The notes under the pieces are model-generated. The model ran no database searches and was not told where the DNA came from. It worked only from the letters and a program-made list of their open reading frames with translations. The translations under genes were made by a program, and so were the position numbers. A DNA stretch of 64,000 nucleotides from Phlebotomus papatasi (taxonomy: Eukaryota > Arthropoda > Insecta > Diptera > Psychodidae), in NCBI RefSeq assembly GCF_024763615.1, contig NC_077223.1:80290627-80354626 (forward strand), in the 5' to 3' direction. Shown in pieces: positions 20,701 through 31,657 of this stretch (position 1 is the stretch's first letter; each line of letters opens with the position of its first letter).

Positions 20701-22528
20701 GGGACAGATAATCCTAACCGGCTTATGTAGGTGAGATTCTTAACGTGAGCTAACTCGGAGTGCATGCAAATTCGATTTGGAGCTGAAGTTGGGAGACGCC
20801 ATTCAGTTATCTTGAATCAAATTCGTGAAATTATACAAATTTTGTATTTAAACCAAAATATCAAGGATTTGGATGAACTGACAGAAAAGTGTTATATGGG
20901 TGAAATGTAGACCAGAATGTTCTCTATAATTTTGCCGTAGAACTTGAACTCATCGATTACTCAGAAGCCAAGATAAGCGAGGTTTTTTTTGTTTCTTAAC
21001 TCGTTTTTTCATCCAGAGTGCCCCAAGTAGTCATTTGTTGAACTTCAACTATATCAAAGAATTGTTGTCTTTTGTGGGACTTTCCATTTAAAACCCTATT
21101 TTAAGTGTCTTTGTGGAGTAGAGGCAGTCAAATTGGCATCTGAGTGATTTCAAAGCGTTATTATGGGAAAAATCAATTTTTTCACACTTAAACGGCAAAA
21201 TCGGAGTGATAGCGTAGTCTGATCGGAAAATGATGTATGGACGAAATGTAGAGACAAATGTCCTCTACAATTATGTCGAAGTAATCATCAAAATCGGTTA
21301 AGCGACAGTCGAGATAATTGAGGTTATGTGATATTGAAATTGGTTTTTCGACTGTGGCGCCCCTGGTGTTGGTCCCACGAAGTTCAAACATTATAGAAAG
21401 TTGTAGCATTTGGTGAGATCTTTCGTTTAAGCCCTCATTCATCAAAATCGGTCACATAGAACCGGAGATATGATTTTTTGAATTTCGTGAACTTTGACCC
21501 CTCATATCTCCGGTTCTATTGAAACCACAGCGCGCATACGCACCATTTTGGAAACGTCCTAGACTGGACTACAACATACTAAAATTTCATTAACTTGCAC
21601 AATGCCGTTTTTGAGAAAAGTGACTTTGAATTTCGATGAATTTTGACGCTATCACAGCGCCACTTGTGGTGACTTTTTGAACTTCCATCTGAAAGTGCTC
21701 ATCGAGACGAAACCAAAAAGGTAAAATTTAGGTCGCTATGTTAGTTAGAACCGGAGATAGAGGCCGGTCAATGTTCGAACTTTGACCCCTTATAGCTCGG
21801 GTCAGGGGTTATGGATCGACTTAAGGTTTTTTTTTGTTTGATAGGTATAATTAACGGCTACAACATACTAAATTTTCAGCCCGATGCACAATGGAATTTT
21901 TGAGTTATTTAACTTTTAAGATTTAAAAATTTTCTTTTTAAAAAAAGCGCCCCTAGCGGTGGTTTTATGAACTTGTGATGTTAGAAGGGGAAGTGGCATT
22001 TCACGAGAGCTTTCCAAAAAGCCCTCACTTTTTAAATTCTGACAATTAGAACCGGAGTTATGGCCATTTTAAGAAATTTTTTTTGGACCCTTATAGCTCG
22101 GGTCAGGGGGGTCGGGGGACCTTAAGTTTGGTATTGATGGAAAGCTCTAAGGCCCAGCTATAACATACTAAAATTTGAGTCCGCTGAATGCCATAGGGGC
22201 GGAGCTATTGAGAAAACAAAAAAAGGGGGGTCTTCAAAATGGCGGAAGGAGGGGTGGGGGGTGGGGGGTCTATGCACCAAGTTGCAATTTTCACCCGATA
22301 TATAACCTTTGCCGAAAACCGCAAGTCGATATCTTTTTTAGTTTAGGAGCTATTAAGCTCCAAAGAGCGGCCGGCCGGCCGGCCGGCCGGCCGGGAACGT
22401 AAATTAGCCACATATATATTCGTGATCAGGAAGTGCTGAAACACATTTTGGCCAAATTTGAGGTCGATCGGACGACATGAAATTTTGTTAGGATTATAGT
22501 AGGTGAGATTGTTAAGAATCTCACCTAA
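20701..22528 (+). mobile_element. Helentron-like 1.83 kb repeat, copy 2
   Basis: Starts GGGACAGATAATCCTAACCG, has the subterminal TAGGTGAGATTCTTAAC, and ends AGATTGTTAAGAATCTCACC with TAA: a perfect 10 bp stem (AGGTGAGATT / AATCTCACCT) around GTTAAG. (GGCC)6 at 22379-22402. By eye it is near-identical to copy 1 over the last ~700 bp, and more different in the 5' half. It lies between the two LRR genes. Confidence 0.88.
22379..22402. repeat. (GGCC)6 array in copy 2
   Basis: Six uninterrupted GGCC units at the same position as in the other full copies. Confidence 0.95.
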
Positions 22529-23113
22529 TATCGACTACCATTTTTCAATGACCCCCCATAACTAGATTTTCTATAGTTTTTTTTTATTATTATTGGCTCA
22601 TCCTGTTAACCTCTATCATTATCTAATTCTCTTTGAAAAGTTATCTATCTCTAATTTTTTTAGATCAAATTGCATCTACTACAGAGGGCGTACTTTTAAA
22701 GTTGTTTGGCTAAGATTGATTTTATTTGAAAGGTTTTGAAATTCCGAACTTGACCATATCGATCCCAAATGGATTGAATGGACGCAGTCAGGGAAGTGGG
22801 TAACTTTTAAAGAGGCCTTTTTCTGCTCTTTTTAAATGAAACTCAGCTTTATCACAATGTAATTCAGCTTCACAATTAGCTTAAGAAACTAAATTATATC
22901 ATGATAAGATCCAAATCCATTTAAAAATTGGATAAAAAACCTATTTCAAAAAAAAAATGTGTTTTATTCTTTTGCCTAAGTACTTGCTTTCGACCCCTGA
23001 TAAAACTGTAAGGTGACCCCTGCTGGTCAAACTGAGCTTAAACGTAATGTAATTTTGCTTCACAACACAATTGTGGAACTAAATAAAATAATTGTAAGCC
23101 TCAGCTTCCTTTA
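22529..23113. other. Gene-free stretch between repeats
   Basis: No coding or repeat structure recognised; AT-rich. Confidence 0.4.
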
Positions 23114-23234
23114 AGGCCTCTACACATTAGGAGCAATTTTTATCAAAAATTGCATTTTTGACATTTCTACCTCTATAGTGATGCAGACAAAAAAGCAATT
23201 TTTGACGAAAATTGCTCTCAATGTGTAGAGGCCT
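23114..23234. mobile_element. Short palindromic MITE, AGGCCTCTACACATT family, copy 1
   Basis: A 121 bp element with ends AGGCCTCTACACATTAGGAG and CTCTCAATGTGTAGAGGCCT; the inner arms carry the complementary words AAAAATTGCATTTTTGAC and AGCAATTTTTGAC. TTA borders both sides. Copy 2 is at 35833-35972. Confidence 0.82.
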
Positions 23235-23690
23235 TTAGAAATATGCGAAAAATTGTATATCAATGTAAGCCTACAGCTCAAAGTATAGCCTCATCTTCCC
23301 TTCCTTTAAAAATATTTTTCCTATTCTTTTCTAACTCCCTTTGCCACAATATTTCGAAAATTATTTTAGAAAGATATGTCTCTCATTTTCGCAAATGTCT
23401 TAAAGAAAATATAAGTCGATATTTCGTTCATAAGCACCTATAACCGCATAGATTCTTCGAATTGTTTTTTGCCTTGAAATTATGAATGGTAATTCTCGAA
23501 CGTACCCAGTCACAAATTGTTTCTGATTATTGTTTATATCGTTTGTCGATTGCCTGATTAATCGAATATTTAGCTATTACCAAAACTAATTATCTCGTAT
23601 AACACTCTATTTTGTATTAATCCGACACACTGGGGTTTCAAATCCAATACGATATCCCTCAAATCCAGGATTAATCGCGTGATCGAACAT
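23235..23690. other. No feature recognised
   Basis: AT-rich; the open frame at 23243-23443 has no motif. Confidence 0.4.
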
Positions 23691-24180
23691 TGAGGCTATT
23701 TACACTGCCGAATTAGATTGGGATTAAACTGTCCTAAAATCAGATTTTGGGACAATGCAGTCTCAATCTAATGCGGGGATGTAAATGGCATCAATGAAAC
23801 CATTTATATTGCTGTCTTAGATCAAGCGCCTGGCAAGTTGGCCTTTTTATATGGAGCTATTTGAAGCCAATTCCTAAATTAAATTCGGACTCAGCGCACA
23901 GTGCTCCAAGGAAAAATTTATTTCAACAAAAATTTAGTATATTTATCCCTCCATACGGAAAGGTATCTTATAATACGGAGAAACTTCTCACTTTTTAAAT
24001 ATTTAGCATAACGATCACGAGTGCAGAAAAATTCCCATACGCATTTGTATGTGAAAGTAAGAAATTGGCTTCAACTTTGAAGTCTTAGTCTTAGATTGAG
24101 CCTAAATTGTCCCAAAACCCGATTTTGGGTCAATTCAATCTCAATCCAATGCGGCGGTGTAAATGGCCTCATTGACTAAA
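23691..24180. mobile_element. Pair of related short palindromes (GTAAATGGC family)
   Basis: Near 23,695-23,800 and 24,075-24,175 the text GATTTTGGGNCAATnCAnTC, CAATCTAATGCGG and TGTAAATGGC occurs twice, with inverted counterparts ATTTACACTGCCGAATTAGA and ATTGTCCCAAAACCCG. The interval could be one ~480 bp element with repeated ends or two nested copies. Confidence 0.5.
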
Positions 24181-25099
24181 ATGGGATCACGAGATTCCAA
24201 AAATCTCAAATCTTGGGTTTTTGAAATCTCAGATCCTCGGATTGTAATGAATCCGGGATTTTCGATTTTTTAAGATTTTTTAAGTTCCTGTAATTTTCGG
24301 GATTCCGGGATTTAGATTAGATTACACAGCCAATGAAGAAGCATTTCTGCCGTTTGGCTTCGAAGGCTGGTCAACAACGCTAAGGCGGCGGAAGACACAT
24401 GGTAAGGGGGGAAATGTAGAGCTTGAATAAATTTATTATTTATTATATTATATTTTCAAATCCCGAGATTCCAATGTTCTGACTTAATGAAACATTTAAA
24501 TCCCGCGATCTCGAGTTTTGGAAAATCCCAGACTTTAGAAACACTATTCCCTTCGACTTAGTCAATTTTGTTATCCATGTCGTAGTAGTTTTGAAAGCGT
24601 TAAAAAATCTATTATAATTCTATATTTATAATTATTAATAAAACTCTGCAAAAAGTTAATAAATCAATTTACCTATAAATAATGACTTAAACTAATCTAG
24701 CTTACTAGTGTACATCGAATCATTCAACAATTGAGATTTTTTCAAACTTATTTGTGGTCACAGTCCTTCATAAATTAATATAAATTGTAAAGAAATAATA
24801 GTAGAATGCTCTATTTTACAAGAGCTCGAGCACTCTACAAATTTACTTTAGTCATTCTTCAGATTTACAAATGACTTAGTAATGCGATATTGAACATAGG
24901 ACCATAGGTAAAGTCCAGTTCCCAAAGGCATCAAAATTCTAAATACCAATCTATATTATTGGATTTTCAGGATCGTTTGCTCTTAATAATCCATTTATAA
25001 ATACAAAAAATCAAATCAGCCATTTCTAAATACGAACTCGTACGTTTTTCACTCCGTAAGGTGGACTCTACTAAACAAATGCATATTTCCGGACTTTTT
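24181..25099. other. 3' flank of LRR gene 2; possible retroelement scrap
   Basis: About 24,180-24,300 and 24,460-24,550 share GGATTT/AAATCCC words that read as degenerate inverted repeats. The segment at 24,305-24,440 with TTAGATTAGATTACACAG and an AT tail may be a non-LTR 3' end, but it is too short to assign. No gene seen. Confidence 0.35.
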
Positions 25100-26772
25100 C
25101 TATCCCAGTCCATTTTCATATATATCGACAATTCTATGGATGCGAACTGCAGTAATATTTTTAACACAGAACTCTACTCCAGTTACTACACAAACTGGCA
25201 TTTGTCCGTTTAAAAGATTCCTTTTGCGGTAGTCCACTTTACGGTCTGCCAACCACATCACTAATTCGTTGAAGCATGTACACTGCCAGGGATTCCCTTC
25301 AATAGCCACATATTCTAGCATAGTGAATTCATTATCCAGGTCCGGAATAAATGAAATTCTATTGTTGTTTATGAGTAGAGAATTGAGCTTTGTGAGTGGA
25401 TTGAGGTGTTCTGGGAGCAATTCATCAATACGATTATGAGATAAATGGAGTTTCTTCAGTAATTTCAGAGGCTTAAAGATATCCCGAGGCAATGATTCAA
25501 TCTCATTTTTAGCCAAACTCAAGTAATCAAGATTTGGTGTAAGTTCAAAAGACGACGGTTGAAGGCTTTGGATGTCATTTCGTATTAACATGAGTTTTCG
25601 AAGTCGAGGAAGACCATCTCTGAGCATATCTTCATTTAAATTTACTATCTGATTTTCGGACATTTCAAGAATCTCCAGAATTGGCATAATTCCAAATGTC
25701 TTGGCTTCAATTCTAGTGATGTCGTTCGTATTGAGGAAAAGTTTACGTAGGGATCGCATACCATCAAACATGTTAGGAGACAGCGTTGATAGAGAATTTT
25801 GGGATAGATTTAGTGATCGTAAATTTTTCAATTCTGAAAATCCGTTTGGATCAATTTTGTTGATATCGTTCTTACTCAAATCCACTTCCAACAGTCTAGC
25901 TTTAGCAAGTCCAGTAAACATTTCTGGGAAAATAGTTTTGATGCTATTTCCTGAGATATTGAGTATTTTGAGATTGGTCAGTTCTTCAAACGGGCGAGGA
26001 TCGATTGTTTTGATGAAGTTCTGTGCAACATTTAGGACTTGCAAGTTTGGCATACGACTAAAGGCTCCGGTAGTCAGCTGAAAAAGACTTGCATTAGCCT
26101 CAAACTTAATTAAATACCTAACGACAAGAAACCAACCTTCTCTAAAGAATTATCCATGACCGATAAGGACTTGAGGTTCGGGATCTCTCCTAAGTTTAGT
26201 TCAGTAAGTTGATTGTTGTTCAGGTTCAGTTCTTCTAACTTCAGCAAATCAATGAAGGCATTCTTTTCTATGAAACTGATCTCATTGTAACAAAAATCTA
26301 TGCTGATAACATTGGAGAGGATCTTCACATTATCCTTTCTGATTGCCTGTAACGAATTTCTAGACATTACAATTCGTTCTATGAGGTTGTCTTTGGTGAA
26401 CCAGTTGCCCTTCAACTCTCTGACTCCCGCGTTACTCATGTCAAGTGTCGTGAGTGATAGATAGTCCCTGAATCCGTGATCAGACATTATAAGATTCCCA
26501 GCTCGTGATAGATTCAGATACTGGATGAATCGTAAATTTGATGATTCGTGCTCTGCGTTTGTAAAAGTTGACCCTGGTCTGTTGACAATGATCAACTTGG
26601 TCCATGTTGGTTGCAACTCTTTTGATATGGTAAACATGGAATCCACACTAGTGCAAATCACTTTTATTATCTCTCCACTTTTATTAACTTCTGGATTACA
26701 AAATTCGCAAGATGCAACGAGGGAAACCACCCCGAAAATCGCGAACTGCACAACATTGTTAAGAAACCTCAT
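25100..26772 (-). CDS. Secreted leucine-rich-repeat protein 2 (537 aa)
   Basis: Exons 26772-26137 and 26077-25100 (TAG), joined by a 59 bp intron in phase 0 with donor GTTGGT. A hydrophobic leader (MRFLNNVVQFAIFGVVSLVA) is followed by a cysteine pair (CEFC), an LRR array and an LRR C-terminal cap NPWQCTCFNELVMW, then MPVCV and EFCV. There is no transmembrane segment. It is a paralogue of the gene at 17,969-19,664: shared landmarks in the same order are QPxW near residue 55, VNxP, the NxWF/YWFG segment, NPWQC and the xVxIYE tail. The intron position differs between the two. The ATG at 26770-26772 is preferred over an upstream in-frame GTG. Function unknown; extracellular recognition is inferred from the family. 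An Inr-like TTCAGTG sits about 13 bases before the ATG. Confidence 0.9.
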
Positions 26773-27794
26773 GATTGTCACTGAACAAAACTCAGAAAAG
26801 CTTTATTAAAATTCGTGAAAAAAAGTTTTTGCGGGAATCTGTAAAGTTTCTACTGGATGTTTTGTGCGAGAGATTACCAGCTCTAAGTCTCTCGTCTGAA
26901 TGATGATCGGAATCGAGGTATGATGCTAGATACGCGAATAGCTAAATAATTTCTTGATCTCGTCACTCGGTACAGTGATCTCTCTCTTTCTCATTTAATA
27001 CAAGTTCCTCTTTTTTCTACTTTATCAATTTTTGCAGTGGTCTCACAACAAGTAAGTATGGGACTTTCCGATATTAGACAGTAAATTTTTATGAGACATC
27101 AACTGATCGTTTTTTGTTATAAATATTTTATGGATATTTTGGAATTCCTCAGACATGCTGATGTCTGATTTCTATAGGGTATTTTTGTAAGATTCTACAC
27201 TTGGATCCCTTGGACCCTTGATGTTTTAAGATCTAGATAGAACCCTACTTCTGTTGATTTTTATGGCAAATTACAAGTTTTTCCCTTTTCCCCAAGAATT
27301 GAAATTTCTAAAAAAAAAAATAAGCAATTGCAGTTATTTTTTCAAAATCTGTTAGATCAGTTGCATTTCAATAAAGAAATCTAGGGTCAAATGAACACCT
27401 CTTGTACAGGGAACCTCTATCGACACTTGTCAAAATGTTGAAATCTATTTAATGCATCCAATAAAATCTAAAAAAAAAACGTTTTTTTTTTCATTAATAT
27501 GCGTTTTTCGATAAGGATAAGTGTTCGAATTTCGTATTCCAAATGTTCCAGTGTGGAGTGTCAATAAGTCCTGACACGAGTTCCTTTCACCCTACATCAT
27601 AATTGTCGCAAATATCTTGCTTATCCAGCAAAAATAATTAATCTAAAACCTTGGATCGGAATACCGTATTTGTCTGCATTTGATGATCAAGAATGTTATT
27701 AAAAGGCTTTGGACAAATTAAAACTTTGTATAACAATTGCTATATGAAAGCTAAAAACGATTCTTTATCGAAGTTTAATATCTTCGAAATATAC
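26773..27794. other. Upstream flank of LRR gene 2
   Basis: No open frame or repeat recognised. It contains the promoter side of LRR gene 2; no clear TATA box was found. Confidence 0.4.
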
Positions 27795-29390
27795 AAGCTG
27801 TCGAGATGAGGTACCTCCCGGTTGGGAGTCCTCTCGTCAAGATCGAGTGAGGAACGTAGCCGTTCGTGAGGAGCTAAGAGACGAGGAGTTGCTTCTCTGT
27901 ATTGAGGAGATCACAACTTCGATGGTATGGATATGTTCAACGCATGAATAGAAAAAGATTTCTTAGAAAACTATACACAGAGAAAAAAACCTTAGAATTA
28001 ATACATTTTTGGGATACTTTTGGTATTAAAAGGGCTGCAATACCTCGTGAATATTAAATTCTAGGGTATTTTGGGATTAAATTCAAAAAATCTCTGTCAT
28101 TAATTTAATCCCATAAATTCATTAATTTTCAATCGCAATCAGTATTGATTTTAGGGTATTTCGGTATTGATTTTATCCCATTTTGGTATTGATTTTAGGG
28201 TATTTCGGTATTGATTCTATTCCATTATAGTATTGATTCTATCCCACTCTGGTACTGATTTTATGGTGTTCCGGAATTGATTCCATGATATTTTGGTATT
28301 ACATTTAGCCTGCCAAAGAGTCCCACCGCCAAATTTTCCCTTTTCCGCATGAAGTGTTCATGTCTTCTTCACAGTCCAGTACTCAACTATTCATCACATA
28401 CCACTATCACATCAATTCCCTTGACGGATTCGTAGAGATGTAGTGGATAAAATAATCTTTTATGCTAGTAATTAGCATCTTCCTTGAGGTTCCATTCCAT
28501 AGCACATGTGTGTACACTGTATCCACTGCAGTCCTTTTGCACTAAAAACCAGGCGAAAAACAGCTTAGTACACTCAGATTTCACTTTAAATACAGAACAC
28601 TCGCACAAGACACGTCATTACCCTCCGCCTGCGCAAACCAAACCGATTCCAAAAGAACAATAGAGTTTTGATTTTATTCCACTGAGGTATAGATTCTACC
28701 AATTATGGTATCAGTTCTATATTGTTAAGGTATTTATCCTAAGCATGATGGGATACAATAAATACCAAAATGGGATAAAATTAATACCAGAGTGGGATAG
28801 AATCAACAGCAGAATGGGATAGAATCAATATCAAAATGGGATAAAATCAATACCAAAATGGGATAGAATCAATACCAAAATGGGATAAAATCAACACCAG
28901 AATGGGACAGAATCCATACTAAAATGGCATAGAATCAATACTGTTTCCTAATAAATAATGACTTACAAAAATCAATGCTGCAATGGGATAAAATTAATCC
29001 CACGATTTCTAAAATTCAATCTCAAATTGAGATAGAAACAATACCATTACCTCCTCAAAAAATTAATTTCATAAATTTGATACCAAAATGTCCTAAAAGT
29101 AATCCCAATATTTCTTAGCATTGTTCTAGAAATCAAAATCAATCCAAATTGCTCCTATTTTCAAGAAAAATTGGTAAAATTTTGGTATTGAAATAGTGGT
29201 ATTAAAATCAATACCACGGGTATTAAATCTGGATACTTGAAAAATTTTTTCTGTGTATATGCGAGCCATTGTAAGGAGATCTCGACCTCGGGGCAAATCT
29301 AGGAAAAGGTGTCTGAATCAAGTTCAGGATCTTACCTTGGAGCACCTTGGGATCGATACCGAACATTTTCCTGAAGTGGCGGAGGATTGA
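27795..29390 (+). pseudogene. Non-LTR reverse transcriptase C-terminus, split by an inserted element
   Basis: 27795-27975 aligns by eye with the minus strand of 57,760-57,990: GAGATGAGGTACCTCCCGG, TCGAGTGAGGA, ACTTCGATGGTATGG and AATAGAAAAAGATT. After the inserted element, 29256-29390 encodes SRPRGKSRKRCLNQVQDL and LGIDTEHFPEVAED before TGA, the RPRGRPxxRW-like basic end typical of this class of insect non-LTR reverse transcriptases. Upstream domains are absent and stops interrupt the first part, so it is a dead 5'-truncated copy. The empty-site homologue lets the insertion be placed exactly. Confidence 0.78.
27976..29255. mobile_element. 1.28 kb foldback element with tandem-repeat arms
   Basis: Ends CACAGAGAAAAAAACC and TTTTTTCTGTG are flanked by TATA on each side (27972-27975 and 29256-29259). 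The left arm (about 28,020-28,310) is a run of ~22 bp units of the form TTGATTTTATCCCATTTTGG with GTAT; the right arm (about 28,740-28,990) is the same run in reverse complement (CCAAAATGGGATAAAATCAA). The ~430 bp centre is unrelated and non-coding. It interrupts a reverse transcriptase fragment. This is the architecture of foldback transposons. Confidence 0.85.
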
Positions 29391-29990
29391 CAAGCCTAGG
29401 CTGTAAACCTTGATGTCATGGGCCTGGGACCCTAATAGGGATAAGTGGTTGAATTGTGTTCATGGCGATATCTCGAAATTCTTATTATCTACTTAGATAA
29501 AATTTTAGTAATGATATGACATGAGTCCTCACCTAAAAGAAATTATGATTATATAATAAAATTTAGAGTATTTTAATAATAATGAGGTAACACTCAACTG
29601 GAAACAGCCATTATAGAAACCAGAAAAAAACACATTCTTGATATTTTTAGGTACGAGTTTCTTCAAATATGTTGGAACTAGATTTGATGCCGTGCGTAAA
29701 GTACTTTTGTGAAATGCTACAAATCATAATAACAAGAATCGATTCGAACTCATTTCAACAAATTTTACTATCAAACTCACAATCGAATTTGAAAGTATTC
29801 TGATTTGTTAGCATTTCCTGGTTGCCTGTAAAGAAGACCATCCTTTCCAACCGAATCGAAATCTTTTAATTTACTTCTAAAATCATTCAAACCATTTCAA
29901 AAATGATTTTGAATTAGTCCAGGCGGATATTTCATCGTTAAATAATGACCAGTTTATTCGAAATCTTAAATTTTTTAAAGTAAAATAGCT
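29391..29990. other. No feature recognised
   Basis: AT-rich DNA after the reverse transcriptase stop; includes the retroelement 3' untranslated remainder, whose end could not be placed. Confidence 0.4.
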
Positions 29991-30314
29991 CTACACACAG
30001 AAAAATGGGAAATTCTTAAACAGAAACACGCAGGAATTTAATTTCAAATCCCATCCAATGAATGCCAATGCCCTAATTCTAAATCCTTGATCATTTAGTT
30101 TTAGTTGCAATTTGCAAATCCGTAGACATTTTTCATTTTCCAGTGAATGCAAAACTTAAGTTCCCGATCTCTTAACTTGAAAGAGCTAGGTATTCTAGCC
30201 CACTTCTTTCGCTCAGAGCTTCTAAACTTAAACGCCTCGGGGATTCACGTCCAATTTAAGTTCCCAGGATCTTATAAATTCTTAAATTTAGAGTCAAAAT
30301 TTTTCTGTGTGTAG
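29991..30314. mobile_element. MITE with CTACACACAGAAAAAT ends
   Basis: A 324 bp element with ends CTACACACAGAAAAAT and ATTTTTCTGTGTGTAG, a perfect 16 bp inverted repeat. Just inside the ends, AAATTCTTAAAC and TAAATTCTTAAATTTAG are related. The ends resemble those of the foldback element 0.7 kb upstream (CACAGA...AAA), so the two may use the same transposase. Confidence 0.8.
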
Positions 30315-30820
30315 GGGACTTGTTGCTCAACAGATTTGATTAAGATTGGATTTAAGTAAAAGGTCTTCAAATGTTACAGGCAACCCATCAGATAGCCCCT
30401 TTAGTTTTGTTCGATCTGTATCTTTGGTATCTTCTGGACGTTCTGGACACTTAGGTTTCTTTATTGACACGAGGGAAGGGGGTTCGGTTAAACGGTATTG
30501 AGACTAAAGGTTTACCTTATTCATGGGTGATTGTTTCCAAACAAAGCCAAGTCCGATGACGAATCGGACCCAATTTGATTTTACATGATTGAGAAAGACT
30601 GCAAGTGGTAACAGTTCGCTATGAGGTCAAAACAGGGTTCGCTTATGGGCGGCAGGATAAGATCGGTGACTCTTGGTGCAATGTTATCTATAATTTTGGC
30701 ATAGATTGATAGATTGTATGAGGAGCTTTGTGTAATATGCGGACCGCAGATACTAGACTCTATTCGAGTCCCTTTTTATCTAGCCAACAAATCTAATTAG
30801 ATGCTCGGTCAGTAGATTAA
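30315..30820. other. No feature recognised
   Basis: No coding sequence, RNA gene or repeat seen. Confidence 0.4.
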
Positions 30821-31035
30821 TTTGAATGAAAAGAAACACGGATTTTGACCTAGATCCTTCTCCTCCTTTATTACTAGGAGAACGTTTCGGAACGTTGTTG
30901 GCCCTTTTCCTCAGGTATGCAAAGTAATGGGTACTTTGCATACCTGAGAAAGGGGCCAACAAGCTCCGAAACGTTGTCCTAGTAATAAAGGAGGAGAAGG
31001 ATCTAGGTCAAAATCCGTGTTTCTTTTCATTCAAA
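30821..31035. repeat. Near-perfect 215 bp palindrome
   Basis: Left arm TTTGAATGAAAAGAAACACG onward is matched in reverse complement up to CGTGTTTCTTTTCATTCAAA; the centre is GTATGCAAAGTAATGGGTAC with TTTGCATAC. Arms are about 105 bp with only a few mismatches (for example GAGAACGTTTCGGAACGTTG against CAAGCTCCGAAACGTTGTCC). CAAATCT flanks near both sides. The open frame at 30780-30962 is a by-product. A recent foldback insertion is likely. Confidence 0.88.
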
Positions 31036-31657
31036 CAAATCTTACTCTATTTTTTTTTTAAAGTGTCTGAACTGAGTATGTCCTGCAATTTTTACTTAAA
31101 GATCTTAATTCTCTGGTTTAAAAAATATAGAATAATAACATAAAATGTAACTGTTTCTAGGCTCTACACAGCCCCTGTAAGTTGCTGTGATATCTAAATT
31201 TAAGTCTGAAAGATGTGAATTTTAGCAGTGTCCTGTGTACATTCCTATAATTTCCCTCAAGTTCCCCCTATTGGGATTTAACAGGACGTAAAATCTATTG
31301 AAATCTAATCCATAAATTACGGATTTCAAGAGGACTGGTTCAGGGCCTATAAGATCCTGATGTCCACCAATATTCGCTGATTTATCAGTTCATTATATTG
31401 TGGGTACTCTGAAGCGTTCCAATGGGGACAATGGAAGCTCTTTTGGAATTTTGGATCGCTTCGAAACGCATAGCCTACACTCAATCCCTGATTACCTTTC
31501 GCAGTTCCTTCGCAAAAAGAGCGCAACTGCCGTTTCCTGCACCTCCCTGAGATCCCGAGATGAAAATTTAAAATTCAATATTCAAAAATAATTTTTCCAT
31601 CCAGATTTTTTAATCACAGGAATCAAACGATTTTTTGTTGTGAGTTGCTTTCAAAAA
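31036..31657 (+). other. 5' region of the DC-STAMP gene; possible upstream exon
   Basis: An open frame runs from before 31,400 to 31,591, with ILDRFETHSLHSIPDYLSQF, but has no ATG start (GTG at 31,400) and no family motif. The stretch TTTTTTAATCACAG at 31,606-31,619 could be a splice acceptor leading into the main exon. Whether the gene has an extra 5' exon here cannot be settled by eye. Confidence 0.3.
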
